DNA from: Paragonimus westermani
Taxonomy: Eukaryota; Platyhelminthes; Trematoda; Plagiorchiida; Troglotrematidae
Direction of reading: 5' to 3'
Assembly (NCBI GenBank): GCA_008508345.1
Contig: QNGE01000879.1
Location: forward strand, 110,377-174,376
DNA length: 64,000 nucleotides
Shown here: positions 47,874 through 60,168 of the stretch, piece after piece
Layout of the letters: each line of letters starts with the position of its first letter
Position numbering within the stretch: the stretch's first letter is position 1
The notes under the pieces: model-generated
The model's input: only the letters and a program-made list of their open reading frames with translations
What the model was told of the DNA's origin: nothing
Database searches by the model: none
Made by a program: the position numbers and the translations under genes

Positions 47874-48884
47874 GTAAGTACCGTCAATGATATCTGTCTA
47901 ACAAGGTATCGCACGTTAGTTAACGTCGAATGCATGTTCACACAAATGCTCATTCATATATTTAGCCATATTTTATCGAATGTATAATTCAGAATAATGG
48001 TTTTTGGGATTGACCGATCATCGTTACTGCTTGAGTCGCCATAATATGCGACCTAGCTGAATGCTACACATACATTTACACTATATATATATACGTGTGT
48101 GTGAATATTTTTGTTCATATCATCATTTAACTGCTCGTTGTTTGTTGCCTGTAAGTAAATCCTCTCTGTTGTAATAAAATGCTGTTAACACCTCTCATAC
48201 GACGTTGTCCTGTTGTGCAGCTTACCGTGAACAACAACAGGATCGGCATCAGACACTCATGTTTGGTGATCATTCAATGTCTTCTCAGTGATATGTGGAA
48301 ACCACTTTAACCGTGCATAAACCTAAGTATAGTGGATAGTGAATTTGTTTTTGAATAGTAACACAACTCTCTGCTGAGTGCAACTAATGTATGGTTTTAG
48401 TAGTTGACGTCCGGGCAACAGGCAACAATTGACAAGCCATGTTAAACTCTTAGAAGCAGTAATTATCAACGTGTTCATAAGGTTTATGTAAACTAGCTTA
48501 TTCATTTTTCTCCTAAGCTGCATACCATTAGTTTTGGTTATCAGTGTATCAGATGCCACTATGATCATGTTAAATGAGCCTCCCATGAAAGCAGGTGACC
48601 TGATCTGCTAAACTACTGTTAGCATAGGGTAGATGGCGAATCACGACAAAAAGCTGTGACATATTTGGACAAAGCAAAGTGATATGGAGAAGAAGCAAAT
48701 ATTTTTAACCAACAGAAGAGAAGTTTAGTTAAGCAAGATATCACCAAGAACTGTTGTGGGCAATGGTTCTGTTTTTCACGTTGTCCGCAGAGAATGCCCA
48801 ACTCCGATTTCACAATAAACAAACTTTCATTAAAAAAATTGTTCAATCAGTGTTTGGAGGCGTCGCAGTTAAACGTTTACCCTG

Positions 48885-49666
48885 TGTTGGGGATAACTTT
48901 TCACTTCCTACGTGAAAGCCTATTCAGACCAAATAATTCAGCTTCCAGTTTCAAAGTATTCACGGCAAGTAGATGGAAAGTTGTTGAATGGACCCGAAAG
49001 AGGCTTTTCAGGCCAGCGCACAGAAGGGATCAAAACTTCTCATGGGTTGCCGACTGCTCACGCTGAATACAGGTTCGGTCAGACTGGTTTACGGTAGGTC
49101 TAGAAGGGATGTGGATAGTTGAGTTAAATTTTCTAGACTAGACGATAGCGTGTTGGATTCTAATGCACTTTGTGCAGTTCTCACCGGAGAACAGAAGACT
49201 TGGTTACATATTAATCCCTGATACTCGATACGACACGTTCGCCAGGAGTACAGAGGCGTTTCTTCAGTGGAGAGGTCATTTCATTTTCTGAAAACTAATC
49301 GGTCTAAGTATGACACACTGAGCAGAGCATCACTACTCTGTGCACGCACATAACAGTGTGTGCAATGCAAACGAAACACTTATCGATGTGTTCAACTTTG
49401 CTGGTAGCCAGTAGGTGGTATACAAGGCTGGAATCGCATGTGTACATGAGATGATGATTAACCGCAATTTTTGAAAGTTGTTGTTGACACTATACTTACA
49501 TATATTCGTTTAAATGGCAATCGACTAAGTAGCACTGAGAATGGCAAGTTATATTCTTTGACTGTAATAAACCGGCGATGGACAGAAGCCTAATGGGTTT
49601 GTGACACAAAATTTGGGTGCAGAAGTTAACTGTTCAGGACACAAGGACTTGCCTATCGGAAGTGAG
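48885..49666. repeat. Large inverted repeat, left arm
   Basis: Positions x here pair with 103855 minus x in 54189-54970 with no indel. Every stretch I compared was identical. Outside the core the two sequences remain related but diverged, at about 70-75% over 20 bp on the outer side (48866-48884). On the inner side, to about 49743, they differ by substitutions and an indel. A 61-codon frame inside (48912-49097) exists identically in both arms but has no recognisable product. Confidence 0.85.
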
Positions 49667-49739
49667 TAGAAGCACTCCCATTAGATCCATGTCAATGATA
49701 GCACTATTGGTCACACTCTCTTTATAATGCCTATGATAC

Positions 49740-50437
49740 ATACTGTTTTTCTAGCTTTGAATGTTAACCAACTTCTTAGAATATCCGTTTGCCAACTTCT
49801 AGCTTTGAATGTTAACCAACTTCTCAGAATATCCGTTTGCCAACTTCTAGCTTTGAATGTTAACCAACTTCTCAGAATATCCGTTTGCCAACTTCTTCAA
49901 TCTCTCCTTTTCTTCTTGCAAACAGTCATCGACGCAGATCAGTCGGGCTCTCTCAAACAAGGTTCATACTGGACCTCATTTGAAAGCAGTTGGCACAAAG
50001 AAGTAAACTGCAAATACTGACCGCTCTAAGTGTTGTTGTAGTGCACTGAACGTTGTAGTGAGCCATCCTGCCTTCTAGTGAATGAAATATCTAGAAAGAA
50101 TGAACTACCGTACGTTTCCCCTTCATGAGAAACAAAAGGATTGGGATTAAAGAAATCAGAAATGTTCAAAAATGAAGCCAAATGAACATTTGTGTTAAAA
50201 ATCAAGATGTAATGTGCATATTGCGCATAGAAGCCGGTACGATCTACAACATCAGATTGTTGTTATTCGACCATTCTTACAAACATATCCGCAATTTTTT
50301 GGGCGCACTGGTCTACCTATCGCTACACCGTTAGTTTGTTTAAAAGTTGACCCTCCAAAGTCTAAACGGATATCCTCTGTGCACAAAAGTATGAATTCTT
50401 TGAAATAATTAATTAGGATGCAATTTCTTGTAGTCAC
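49740..50437 (-). pseudogene. Penelope-like RT fragment (PLE-5)
   Basis: Read on minus from 50437: KEFILLCTEDIRLDFGGSTF and KQTNGVAIG correspond to the LCT-x-N-V-Q-F and DGVAMGS blocks. In a shifted frame come YILIFNTNVHLASFLN, a SFFLDISFTRRQDGS stretch (compare NFLDVGIVRREDDS in PLE-2), and SGQYLQFTSL (compare SGQYIHFDSF). The YxDD box has decayed to Y-A-H-Y. The 3' part holds a triplicated 48-bp unit (49752-49895) derived from the LANGY(S/P)E block. No endonuclease follows. It ends where the inverted-repeat zone begins. Confidence 0.7.
49752..49895. repeat. 48-bp tandem triplication within PLE-5
   Basis: Three units (49752-49799, 49800-49847, 49848-49895) are near-identical; unit 1 has T where units 2 and 3 have C in CTT(C/T)AGAA. 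On minus each unit encodes KLANGYSEKLVNIQS plus a stop, the same region as the single NGYPEQFI block in PLE-1. The plus-strand open frame over it is a by-product of the 48-nt (16-codon) periodicity. Confidence 0.9.
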
Positions 50438-50800
50438 TGTTTCAGTACAACTGCCAGCCGTGTGAAAAACTCTTTCAGTTCACTTGTCATGACTGCGTTT
50501 CCTTCGTGTACCCCACTAACTACTGATAATCTTAACCTTGCTTCTTCAGTTCCATTCTCATACAACAGCATGTGAGTCAGAACAGTTCAATTAAAACCAT
50601 CAATCGAATACTTGAAAACAGTCAAACCTAAGCTCTTGTTTTCCTAGCAGGTACCGTTCCACTTAACCTTGCATCCACTTCACCGTCCTTTTACGAATGG
50701 ACCTGAACCAAGTAAATGTAACCGAAGTATTCACGCTAACTTCACGGCACGTTGACAGTAATTATTCCTATATTTCCGATTTTCCTATCCGTCCATCTAG

Positions 50801-51068
50801 CCCTCCAAGACTTGGCTTGTGACTTGCGAGAATCTGGCTCGTTGATTCAAGTTAGCAGGATCCACTTAGATATACAGAAAACAGAAACTGTTAATCCGAA
50901 AGACATAACAGAACTCGACTCTTCCGGGTGTCCTGTTCAGGTCACTAAGAGATCGAATTGTCTTAGATATGTGTTCAGTAAAGAAAGTCGGTTCAATCCA
51001 TTCAACAATCAAACCGAAGTGAACTTAATGCTGATTTGCAAAACGTGCGGCCTGAAAACATTCATTGG
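50801..51068 (+). CDS. Candidate internal exon, unidentified protein
   Basis: Eighty-eight whole codons, phase 1 to phase 2, between a strong acceptor (TTTCCTATCCGTCCATCTAG) and a donor (CATTGG|GTAATC). The peptide has LQDLACDLRESGSLIQVSRI, ETVNPKDITELDSSGCPVQ, SNCLRYVFSKESRFNPFNNQ and LMLICKTCGLKTFI. No domain is recognised; the C-x2-C pair near the end might be half of a zinc site. It lies in the loop between the two large inverted arms. Confidence 0.5.
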
Positions 51069-53620
51069 GTAATCAGCAGCAAACTTTTCTGAATCAAACT
51101 GATCACAGTTGATAATGTTTAACTCTTGCGTAGGGTTGCGAAGCAAAACAAAGTGAGATTTCCAAACGTTTTTCCCACAGAATTACGCTTCACTGCCTGT
51201 TTTTGTGCTTGACTGGGCCTTCATAACAAAAGGAGAATATTTCTTACCACACTGTTCCTCTCTGGAAATTATGTGAACCTTTTACTTGTAAAACTCGCAG
51301 TGTACTGGATGGGAGGAATTTCTAAATAATGAGTCTCGAATAGTCTGAACATTTATCACACCAAGACTCGTCTTCTGGACTTCCAGTGGCCTCGTGATTT
51401 ACCTGTGTAGTGCACACAACACAGAGATACCGCTCAGTTTGTTGACACATCTGACAGTACTCCTCAGCTGCCTACACTTGGAACGCCTTAAATTGCTTAC
51501 AACGACTTTATAAGCACTCTTCAGTGGAGAAACGCTACTGTTCGAAAAGATGAGTAAACGCTAATTGACAATCCCTAGTCGCAATGCAAACAATGACGTA
51601 TTAGGCAACAGTTTCGACCTGGTTTAGTTCTGCCAACATTACACACTTCTAGAAGTCGAGCCCACGACTTGTTTGGCCGTGTCAGTATGGCGACCAAGAT
51701 ATTTGTCTACTATACCAAATGTTAATAATTATTGAGAAATGCATGTGAACTGTTGTCTTCTCGCTGTTATGCTACCTTGTCTCACAGGCCTGAATCGATC
51801 AGCTCTGTGTGTCTGTTCTGTAAACTACAAAGTAGCTAGTAAGAATTTTATTTTCATGACATTACTGTTCCTTTTGTTGTATAACAGGGGTGGTTTTTCC
51901 CTACGGAGACAGCGAGCACATCCGTACACTCAAAAGTAACCGTAAAGGGGAAATATTCAGTAGATACAGTATTTTAACAAACCAAACAGTGTTAATCAAC
52001 AAGAGTTTTGTGCAGTAGTAAAACTTTTATTGCGCATCTTAAAGCCGTCACTTCACCCGGGCAATTTTTTTTATGATTTAGACCTACTAGCTGTAGGATT
52101 CTGTAGCAAGTCCTGTGTGTATCCCCCAGAAGTCGGGTATTATGGAAATTTCATCCGTGTCACAACTGCACGTTTGTTAGTTCATGGCGTCTTTTTCCTC
52201 TTCTGTGCCAGGAAAATCATTCATCCGGTGTAGTTCAGTACACGTGTGTTATCTGGCATCATTTTTACTACATACGCTAGCTACGAACTGTTAATTTAGA
52301 TTGAGTGTCTTCCGGAAACTGTGGGCAACCTGAATTGGGCTCATCTGAAGAATCACAAACTAGCAGTGATCTGCATTTTTTGTTTCATTGTTGGTACCAC
52401 TTGCATCGAGTGCAACCGTTTTATTATGTTCCAGCGAATTCAGACATCGTTAGTGTTTGAAAGATCCACCATTTTGTTGCCTGGTTTGCTAAGTACGTCT
52501 GGTACACGATGACTGGTTACGTTGTAGAACTGCAAAGTTCCACCTTTGAGACCGATATTCATTTTCCTGTTTTAGGCATTTCAAAATTGTTAAATTCCTA
52601 CGCTGAACCAAAGAATTCGGTTATCTTCAAAGAAAGACTGAAGTCTCGACGCCCAGTAGGTTACTGTATTGCCAGCCCATTCTTCCCCCCTCTGGTACGG
52701 AATAAGTTGTTTGGATATTCTTTCATGACGTTGCCAAAATGACCGGATGCATCCTTATTTTGGAACTAGATTTCACGATACGCAGTGATCAAAGGGGGGT
52801 CAGTGATGTACATTATATGTGACCAATTTGCCAATGGGTGATTCAGCCGGAAACAGGGAAACCGTATTATCTATCACAAGCTGTGTAAAAGTTAGGTCGG
52901 GTTATCTTAGGTTGCTGATTACAAATCAAGCCAACAGCCTAGGGTTGTACTGATTGCGAATCCCCTCAACGTTGTGCGACTTTTCCACAACCTATCGTTG
53001 CGAACTAGAAAGGTAACCATTAGGGTACATCATAGGTTCGTGATTGAAGCCGGTCTAACGCACCTTCGTCAGAGGGAAAGTTTAATTTTTGTTAATGTTG
53101 ATGAAACAGGACTCATTATAACCTTCTTCTTGGGATGTGAATGATGCTACACGGGTGAATGTTGAATATCTCACATTTTGAGGTTCCGGGCTAATCGCAT
53201 ATTATGCGTCCGGAACTACAATCTTAAAACTGGGTTAGAGTATGATAAAGCTATAGAAAGAATTCGAACAAACTTTCCGTAAATAACAAACGATGGAATC
53301 GTTATATCGGTTCGACCAAACTGGACAGCTCTGAGAACGTAACTTTGATCACGGTTTCAACATCGACAAATGGTGACTGATTGAAAGGAGAACCTATTTA
53401 AGTCTTCATTATAATGTGGAGTCAACAAAGAAGGGTACAATTTATGTAACACGACATGATCGGTAAGCCGTACAGTATTACCTTGATCATAATCAATTTT
53501 TTGCTAGCTGCCTTCTCGTACGATGCGATTGTGTGCGCCAACCAACAAAGTGGGTTATCGTCAGACGTCAATTTTCTAAGTGCTGTGAGATAACACACTA
53601 CTTACACACCTGAATCGGCT
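51069..53620. other. Loop region of the inverted repeat, no confident gene
   Basis: Short plus-strand frames at 51739, 52030, 52321 (with a hydrophobic AVICIFCFIVGTTCI stretch) and 52509 lack splice support. No known element was recognised. Confidence 0.35.
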
Positions 53621-53622
53621 CA

Positions 53623-53880
53623 CTACTCCAACGTGGGTTCGATATCGAAAGCCTGCCAAGCCAACCCTATTGTTTGAGTTTTACACACGTTTCTTATTCG
53701 CCAATCCACTCTCAGTTCTTGTCCAGATTGGCTGAAACACTCGGCCAACTGTCTTGGAGAGGAATGATCCACATCAGATTTCTTATGCGTTGTTAGATGG
53801 AGGCACGTATGTATACAATGAAGTAATCGAACGAGAAAGCTTGAAGTGCACTCTGGCACGTAATGTCGTTCTGTGTACAT
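53623..53880 (-). CDS. Candidate small ORF (85 codons)
   Basis: An ATG-to-TAG minus frame. The C-terminal half looks coding (SPRQLAECFSQSGQELRVDW, GLAWQAFDIEPTLE). An internal acceptor (CATCTAACAACGCATAAG) could make it a terminal exon starting at KSDVDHSS. No family is recognised. Confidence 0.33.
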   Translation of the reverse strand: MYTERHYVPECTSSFLVRLLHCIHTCLHLTTHKKSDVDHSSPRQLAECFSQSGQELRVDWRIRNVCKTQTIGLAWQAFDIEPTLE

Positions 53881-54188
53881 GACATTCTCATTTACGATAA
53901 TAGAACTGTTGGATTATTATACTATGCAAATGAATGTTTATGTTCAAGGTGTTTTGGAGGCCTACGTTACCTGTGCCGATTTTCTAAATGGAAGCTCATT
54001 GTACCATCCGTTTTCTTAGTCCACTAAAGTGACATCATTAGAGGATACCCCATTTCCTGTCGTTCCTGACCGGTCTCTCATCCGCAGAGCATTATGTATC
54101 ATAGGCATTATGAAGAGAGTGTGACCAATAGTGCTATCAACAACATTGATCTAATAGGTGAATGTCAGGATTCTACGGAGTGCTTGTA

Positions 54189-54970
54189 ATCACTTCCGAT
54201 AGGCAAGTCCTTGTGTCCTGAACAGTTAACTTCTGCACCCAAATTTTGTGTCACAAACCCATTAGGCTTCTGTCCATCGCCGGTTTATTACAGTCAAAGA
54301 ATATAACTTGCCATTCTCAGTGCTACTTAGTCGATTGCCATTTAAACGAATATATGTAAGTATAGTGTCAACAACAACTTTCAAAAATTGCGGTTAATCA
54401 TCATCTCATGTACACATGCGATTCCAGCCTTGTATACCACCTACTGGCTACCAGCAAAGTTGAACACATCGATAAGTGTTTCGTTTGCATTGCACACACT
54501 GTTATGTGCGTGCACAGAGTAGTGATGCTCTGCTCAGTGTGTCATACTTAGACCGATTAGTTTTCAGAAAATGAAATGACCTCTCCACTGAAGAAACGCC
54601 TCTGTACTCCTGGCGAACGTGTCGTATCGAGTATCAGGGATTAATATGTAACCAAGTCTTCTGTTCTCCGGTGAGAACTGCACAAAGTGCATTAGAATCC
54701 AACACGCTATCGTCTAGTCTAGAAAATTTAACTCAACTATCCACATCCCTTCTAGACCTACCGTAAACCAGTCTGACCGAACCTGTATTCAGCGTGAGCA
54801 GTCGGCAACCCATGAGAAGTTTTGATCCCTTCTGTGCGCTGGCCTGAAAAGCCTCTTTCGGGTCCATTCAACAACTTTCCATCTACTTGCCGTGAATACT
54901 TTGAAACTGGAAGCTGAATTATTTGGTCTGAATAGGCTTTCACGTAGGAAGTGAAAAGTTATCCCCAACA
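54189..54970. repeat. Large inverted repeat, right arm
   Basis: Inverted partner of 48885-49666, about 4.5 kb away. Homology continues on the inner side to about 54097 (TATGTATCATAGGCATTATG) but with mismatches and an indel. The sharp change from identity to divergence at both ends is notable. Confidence 0.85.
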
Positions 54971-54999
54971 TACGGTGAACGGTTGACAGCATTATGTCC

Positions 55000-57960
55000 T
55001 CAAATAAGGTTCTCTTAGTTGGTTCCACACATTTCTTTTCTGATAAATTGACTAAAATTCCACGGATTTGGGTATGTGATGGAAAACGGTCAACCTGTAT
55101 AAGAAAATTATATCCATTTAATTGTTATCAAGCAATTTATAGCTGGCAATTAACTTGATTCGATTCGAATGATATCCATTCAAAATGCTCAATTTGGTGT
55201 AGTTTTTAATTAATTATCTGTCGCTGTTGTTTTTTCGTGTGCAATAACTAAATAATTAATCTTGAACACCGGTTTAAAATAATACCCTGGAGCATTTGTG
55301 ATAATCACAGGCACGAATAACTTCAAACACCACTAAAGAAAATGTTCTTCTACCAGAGGAGTATAAAACTCTTAACTCCGTCAGTCTATCAAAGTGTATG
55401 CTGCTGACAGTTGGGAAATAGCGAATTTTCAGCGATTACATTGATACTGTTAGAATGAATCTCATTCTTTCAACACAAAGATGAACTTAGAAAGCCTAAT
55501 TACTTAGTTCATCGTAAATATTTTTTTCATTAACTAATAACCCTATAAGTGAAATCAAAACTGGCACTCTGCCAAGAGGCAACTACCAAACCGACTTGTT
55601 GATTGAGCTGCAAAGTCCAGGCTGAACGCCCATTGGAGAAGGAAGCATAACTTCATCATGTACTTTCATTGGAATGCATCTAATTGCATAAAATTCAATA
55701 TCTGAACTTCATTTTCCTTGCACCGAGAGATCTTGTGAACTTCCGGAATTGGTCTCAAGTTCAGGAATATCACGTACGCTACACTATGGTGGGTTTCACA
55801 GTTTCGATACGGGAAAGGTAATTCGGAACGAGCTGAGTAAAACTGTATTTTCCTGTTTTGTATTTTTCAACCAGCGACACTGCAGACTTCGACCTCTATC
55901 GATTTCGTTTAACAGCCATACTCACTGCACTCTCTACTGAACTGGTTTCTTCGGGCTTTCAACGAGCTGTTGGCCTGAGGGCCAATCGTCTTCAGAAGTG
56001 ACAAGAACAAACTGACGCACATACTTCTCATTTCAGAGTAGTAAGCAGAAGTTTTGGTGTAAAAGTCAGCCAAATAGCTGGGCTCATGCACTAACAAAAA
56101 TGGGGATTACTTTTAGTTATGTCCGCCAGCTCAAACGATTCGCTTCTCAACTGAGGATTCGGCAAATTGATAACAATTGAACAGGTTTTACTACCGTTGT
56201 CTACTGACACGGAATCAAAACGAAATCGTGTACAACAGCATGTAAAATCAGCAACTCTGAGTTACGCCAGGGTAAGTGTGATCGATCGGACACAAAGTCA
56301 CATCCTGTAAGAAAAGTTACGTTACATGGATAAGTTTTATCATAAACTTTGGCGACCCGGTTAACCAATCGTAACAAGATTATAAGTACCAGTTATGCCA
56401 TTCAGTCAATAGGCTTTCATAGAAAACCCTTGCAATCTTTGAGTTAAATTGTAGTAGAGAAATTAAGGTGACGCTTATGACGTTTGTGACCTAGCACATC
56501 GGTGAAAAGATGTCCTAATTTCCAGAGAATATTACTTCGAATGGTTAAAAATCCCCAAAATACTCATCAGAAAAATGGTGTAGCGAATGACCGAAAACAA
56601 GCGTGTTCGCTACACCACTTTTCTGATGAATACTACTTCAGCTTTTTAGTTATTCAGGAATTTACCGAACACGTTCATCGAAGTATCATTCAAAACAATT
56701 AGAGACATTAAAGTGACCCTGTGCGTATTATGCTTGCCTCAAAATCGCTTACGATATCAATGAAATCAAGGAATGCAACTTGAGGTTGACTGTGCTTTTA
56801 CGCAATCATTTTGACGTACAATAAAATGAACTCCACCTTCTACTTTACCGTTTTATAAGTAGTTTGGAATTTCGTAATATCTCGTCAGCATTACTTGAAA
56901 TTATTCACAAACAAGCAATTGGAGCTTCATTTGAGCAGAAAGTGAACTGCACTTGGAAACACGAACTGTGTTGGAAACAGTTCAACCTGTCCAAAATAAA
57001 TTACTTCAGGGATTTATTGATGGAAAAATTACACTTCATTTACCCTTTCTTGAATTTTAGCATACAGCCCTGCATTGTCTTTTGACAAATCCATTTCGGG
57101 TTCACGAAATCAAACAAGGTGGGATTCTCCAAGGTCGATCATATTGTTTCTTCACGTAGACACAAAGATGCTACGCTACCCTTAGTTTGGAAATAACCAC
57201 ATTTTCCAATGTAAAGTAATGTCTTTTGTTTCCTTCCTGAATTTTGGGTATGATTGCATTTCATATTACGTGTTCACATGTCGTACGTCGTAATATCATA
57301 TCATCCTATTATCGCTAACCACTCGAGTCATAAAACTATACTGAACTAACTTGTTGTAATCGTCCACTTCTTGAAGGCTGTTATACTTTCTTATCATAAC
57401 AGAATTCTGTAGGCTGCAGAAAATTTTGAAAGGAAAGATGTCCATTTGTCAAGTCATGTACGCTGAATTAGATCTAATTATGTTGTTCTGTGTTAAAATT
57501 TCAATACTGGTAACTCCAGAATCAGGATGACCACATAGGTTAACTAATTCATTGATACCTCTCTCGGTTTATGATGGTCAGATGATCCCCTACTTGTCTC
57601 GATGTCGGTTTGGGACATTCCAAAGAGTCACTCTGACATCACCTTGTGTCCTCACAGCAATCCAAATTAAGCAGCTTATACTGGTGCCATTTTCAACCTA
57701 GGCCTCGATGCGACAATATAATCTGGTTAGCTCAGAAAGTTGCGTTGGTGGAGTACCCTTTCGACTCAGCTATTCGAGATACCTTAAGCCAATAACTCAA
57801 GAGAAAGGAACGCCGCCACATGTGTGGCTGTCATGAGCAAAACTCGGTCCTGAAGCATCATACTAAACGGTGCAGTGTGAACAGTGTGCTCGAATATGAA
57901 GACGGTTATCATTTGTCGCTGTCGCTCAATTTATGTCAACAAAGTCCTAGGCTACTAATT
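55000..57960. other. No supportable gene
   Basis: AT-rich DNA with short frames only (for example 55749-55940 and 56864-57085, plus). Near 57725-57780 a GGTTAGCTCAG...TTCGAGATACC arrangement faintly resembles a tRNA-type A/B box pair but is too weak to call. Confidence 0.4.
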
Positions 57961-57989
57961 ACTATCAGGCGTAATTATTATCGCGGCAT

Positions 57990-58148
57990 CTCAAAATTAG
58001 TGTTGTCCGCATAAGCGTTATTTGATGGGTTCGTGCGAAGATATATCCGGCCTTATTAAACTGTGGATGCGAGAATGGTCTTCGTAAAATCTTGAGGCAG
58101 TCAAGAACATCCTCAAATTCGTTTGAACATTTAGTGGTTCCCCGGTTT
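57990..58148 (-). CDS. Weak candidate exon
   Basis: The minus frame opens after an acceptor-like GTCACTACCCATTTAG with CSNEFEDVLDCLKILRRPFS and FNKAGYIFARTHQ. The donor was not located, so the lower end is approximate. No family is recognised. Confidence 0.22.
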
Positions 58149-58804
58149 GCTAAATGGGTAGTGACCATCATGTGATGACAATCTATCAAGTAAACGAGTT
58201 TATCAGGCGAATAAACATTCGAGAGTAAAAGGTCTTAATAGTACCACAGCATGGTGCATCTACGATCGGTAACCAAGCTTCACATATCGTGACACGCCAC
58301 ATGTGACCCAATCATAAACTGCTTTTACAAAAAGTATATGGGCTGCTGAAAAGTCATGCGTTGTGTACGCTAACACTCATTGTGCAGGTTTTCAACCATG
58401 AGAAGTGTGCACAATTTCCTGTGGATTTCATCGATAAAAGAGGCAGATAGAGTGCAATGTGAGAGAAAATAATAATGAATCTCGCAAGGCGATGCATCAC
58501 TTGACATGATGGATGCAAGGCAGCTCCTATAGTCAAAATGTCATATGTTAGTTTGCTCCGTCATATTCATTAGCTTAAAAAGAAGGCCGTGGAGACTGGG
58601 CTTCCAAGATTACTCACAATCCTAACCACGTAGAATTCACTTCAGACACACTATGTTCATCGGCAGAACTAGTATGTGTGACGGTATGATTGTTTATTAA
58701 GTTCGAAACAGTCCGGTAAGAAAGTGTCATGCCAGTTGTCTCTGATAATAGCAGTCAGTGTCGCATCCACGTCTACCTCAAAACTAAAAACTTTAACTAA
58801 TTAG

Positions 58805-59059
58805 GTGCCTACTCGCCACAGCCAGTCTTCTTCACTGGCAATCCTAAAAAGCACGGCAATTTCTTTTGAATGGAAGATGAGCCAGACTATCGGAAATAGT
58901 ACGGAACTACATGTACAGTTACAAACTGTATGCTGCATCGAGCGAAACGTTCCGCTCACAAAAATCTCAGAATGCAATGGGTTTTTGGTTAACCGTGCTG
59001 ACTCTCTTTCCTTCTCACGAAAGGCAAACGATTACTTTCATCGTCAAAAATATTTCCAG
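58805..59059 (+). CDS. Candidate internal exon, unidentified protein
   Basis: Eighty-five codons, phase 0 to phase 0, between a weak acceptor (TTTAACTAATTAG) and a donor (TTCCAG|GTCAGA). The peptide has LAILKSTAISFEWKMSQTIG, a potential N-glycosylation site (NST), QTVCCIERNVP and RKANDYFHRQKYFQ. The cysteines and glycosylation motif would suit an extracellular segment. No domain could be assigned. Confidence 0.4.
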
Positions 59060-59171
59060 GTCAGAGACTATAGTTTTGCTTGGGATTATTACCTGAGCAC
59101 AAATTATGATCCGAGCGCATCGGTCACTTCGACAATGAAACTATGGGTGAAGTGACCAACAGTTGCCTCAG

Positions 59172-59390
59172 CTGTACTTGTGCACAATCCTTACAGAAAA
59201 ATACTCTTCCAGACTCACCGAAAGATACAACGAGGTCTTCATTCTCACTCGCAGCTGCAAGTTGGCATTATTGTACTTCGAATTTCCAACCCAGCCTAGC
59301 GAAGTTCACACGTAATTATCATAGCACTGACTGTGACGCCATCCATTTCTTGCTTGCTAGTAAACATGAACTACTCTCAAAGAAGCAAGG
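59172..59390 (+). CDS. Candidate internal exon, unidentified protein
   Basis: Seventy-two whole codons, phase 2 to phase 2, acceptor CAACAGTTGCCTCAG and perfect donor (CAAGG|GTAAGT). The peptide has CTCAQSLQKNTLPDSPKDTT, AAASWHYCTSNFQ and STDCDAIHFLLASKHELLSK. It does not join the preceding candidate (ends phase 0) directly. Confidence 0.4.
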
Positions 59391-59981
59391 GTAAGTGAAA
59401 AACAGTGTAGTGAAAGCCCCACATTCGGTACTGCGTGGTAAGCTCAGAAGCTCTATCGACTATGCCCTAAGGACATGCTCACAAACTTGCGCCGTAAAAA
59501 TTAAAATTATGTGTGTAATTACTAACTTCATCATTCATAATTCTGCTAGAAGGACATGAAGAGTAATTAGTGGCTTGAAGCTACAACCGTAAAATTCGAA
59601 CCAGCTATTGATGCTATGCTGGCAGTCTCTGCAAGTAACGAAACGTTTTCGCCGACTTAGTACAGGCAACACTAAAGAAGACGAGAACCCAACCTCAACG
59701 AATTGTAACACAGTGCCGTGGCGATCAGTAGGTTAACCAGTGCACGGGTACTGATCGTGCGGTCGTCTATCGTATTGTCTGTGATCAACAACATGGCACA
59801 TCACGAGCTCTAGAATCTGCGTTTATCAAAAACTTATCACTGGCAAGAATACCACCGACCAAGAGAAGATGGACCAGAAGTACTAAAGAATTGTATTCAA
59901 GATAAGTAGCTCCCCCGAAAGAGATCTGCGAAATGTCGAGAGTCTTCCATTCACTGAAAAGGTGTTTAGCACACACCTCAC

Positions 59982-60168
59982 CATAGTTCTGAAAGATAAC
60001 CCCTTGTCTTGTGAGTGGTAGTACGTGACAGTAAACAACACCATACCATGAGATATAATCGGGGTCAGTAAGACATGTGCTCTCAACGACCACCGCTATG
60101 ACCTCCTTTGTCGGGACGTAGCACAAAAGCCATTCCTTTAAGGTATGCGCAGCGCCAACGTAGTTATA
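59982..60168 (-). CDS. Candidate internal exon, unidentified protein
   Basis: Sixty-two codons plus one base, phase 0 to phase 1, with a pyrimidine-rich acceptor (TAATCTCCTCTTTGTGAAG) and a good donor (CTATG|GTGAGG). The peptide is YNYVGAAHTLKEWLLCYVPT, KEVIAVVVESTCLTDPDYIS, WYGVVYCHVLPLTRQ..., resembling a folded alpha/beta protein. Without splicing the same frame stays open to 59785 (129 codons). An AG 28 nt after the donor (ACACCTTTTCAG) opens another coding-like frame (NGRLSTFRRSLSGELLILN), but 28 nt is unusually short for an intron. Confidence 0.42.

Noticed and set aside
48912..49097. Conserved 61-codon gene duplicated in both inverted arms
   Set aside because: Identity extends well beyond the frame and into non-coding DNA, so conservation reflects the repeat and not the ORF.
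49727..50020. Repeat-containing protein on plus (LALNVNQLLRISVCQL repeats)
   Set aside because: The periodic frame results from a 48-bp tandem repeat that is antisense to a PLE reverse transcriptase block.
57720..57790. tRNA-like A/B boxes
   Set aside because: Only short, imperfect matches; no stems form and no second copy was seen.
59954..59981. 28-nt intron joining two coding-like frames
   Set aside because: It has GT..AG ends and a pyrimidine run but is shorter than introns normally are; recorded only as an alternative under the exon at 59982-60168.
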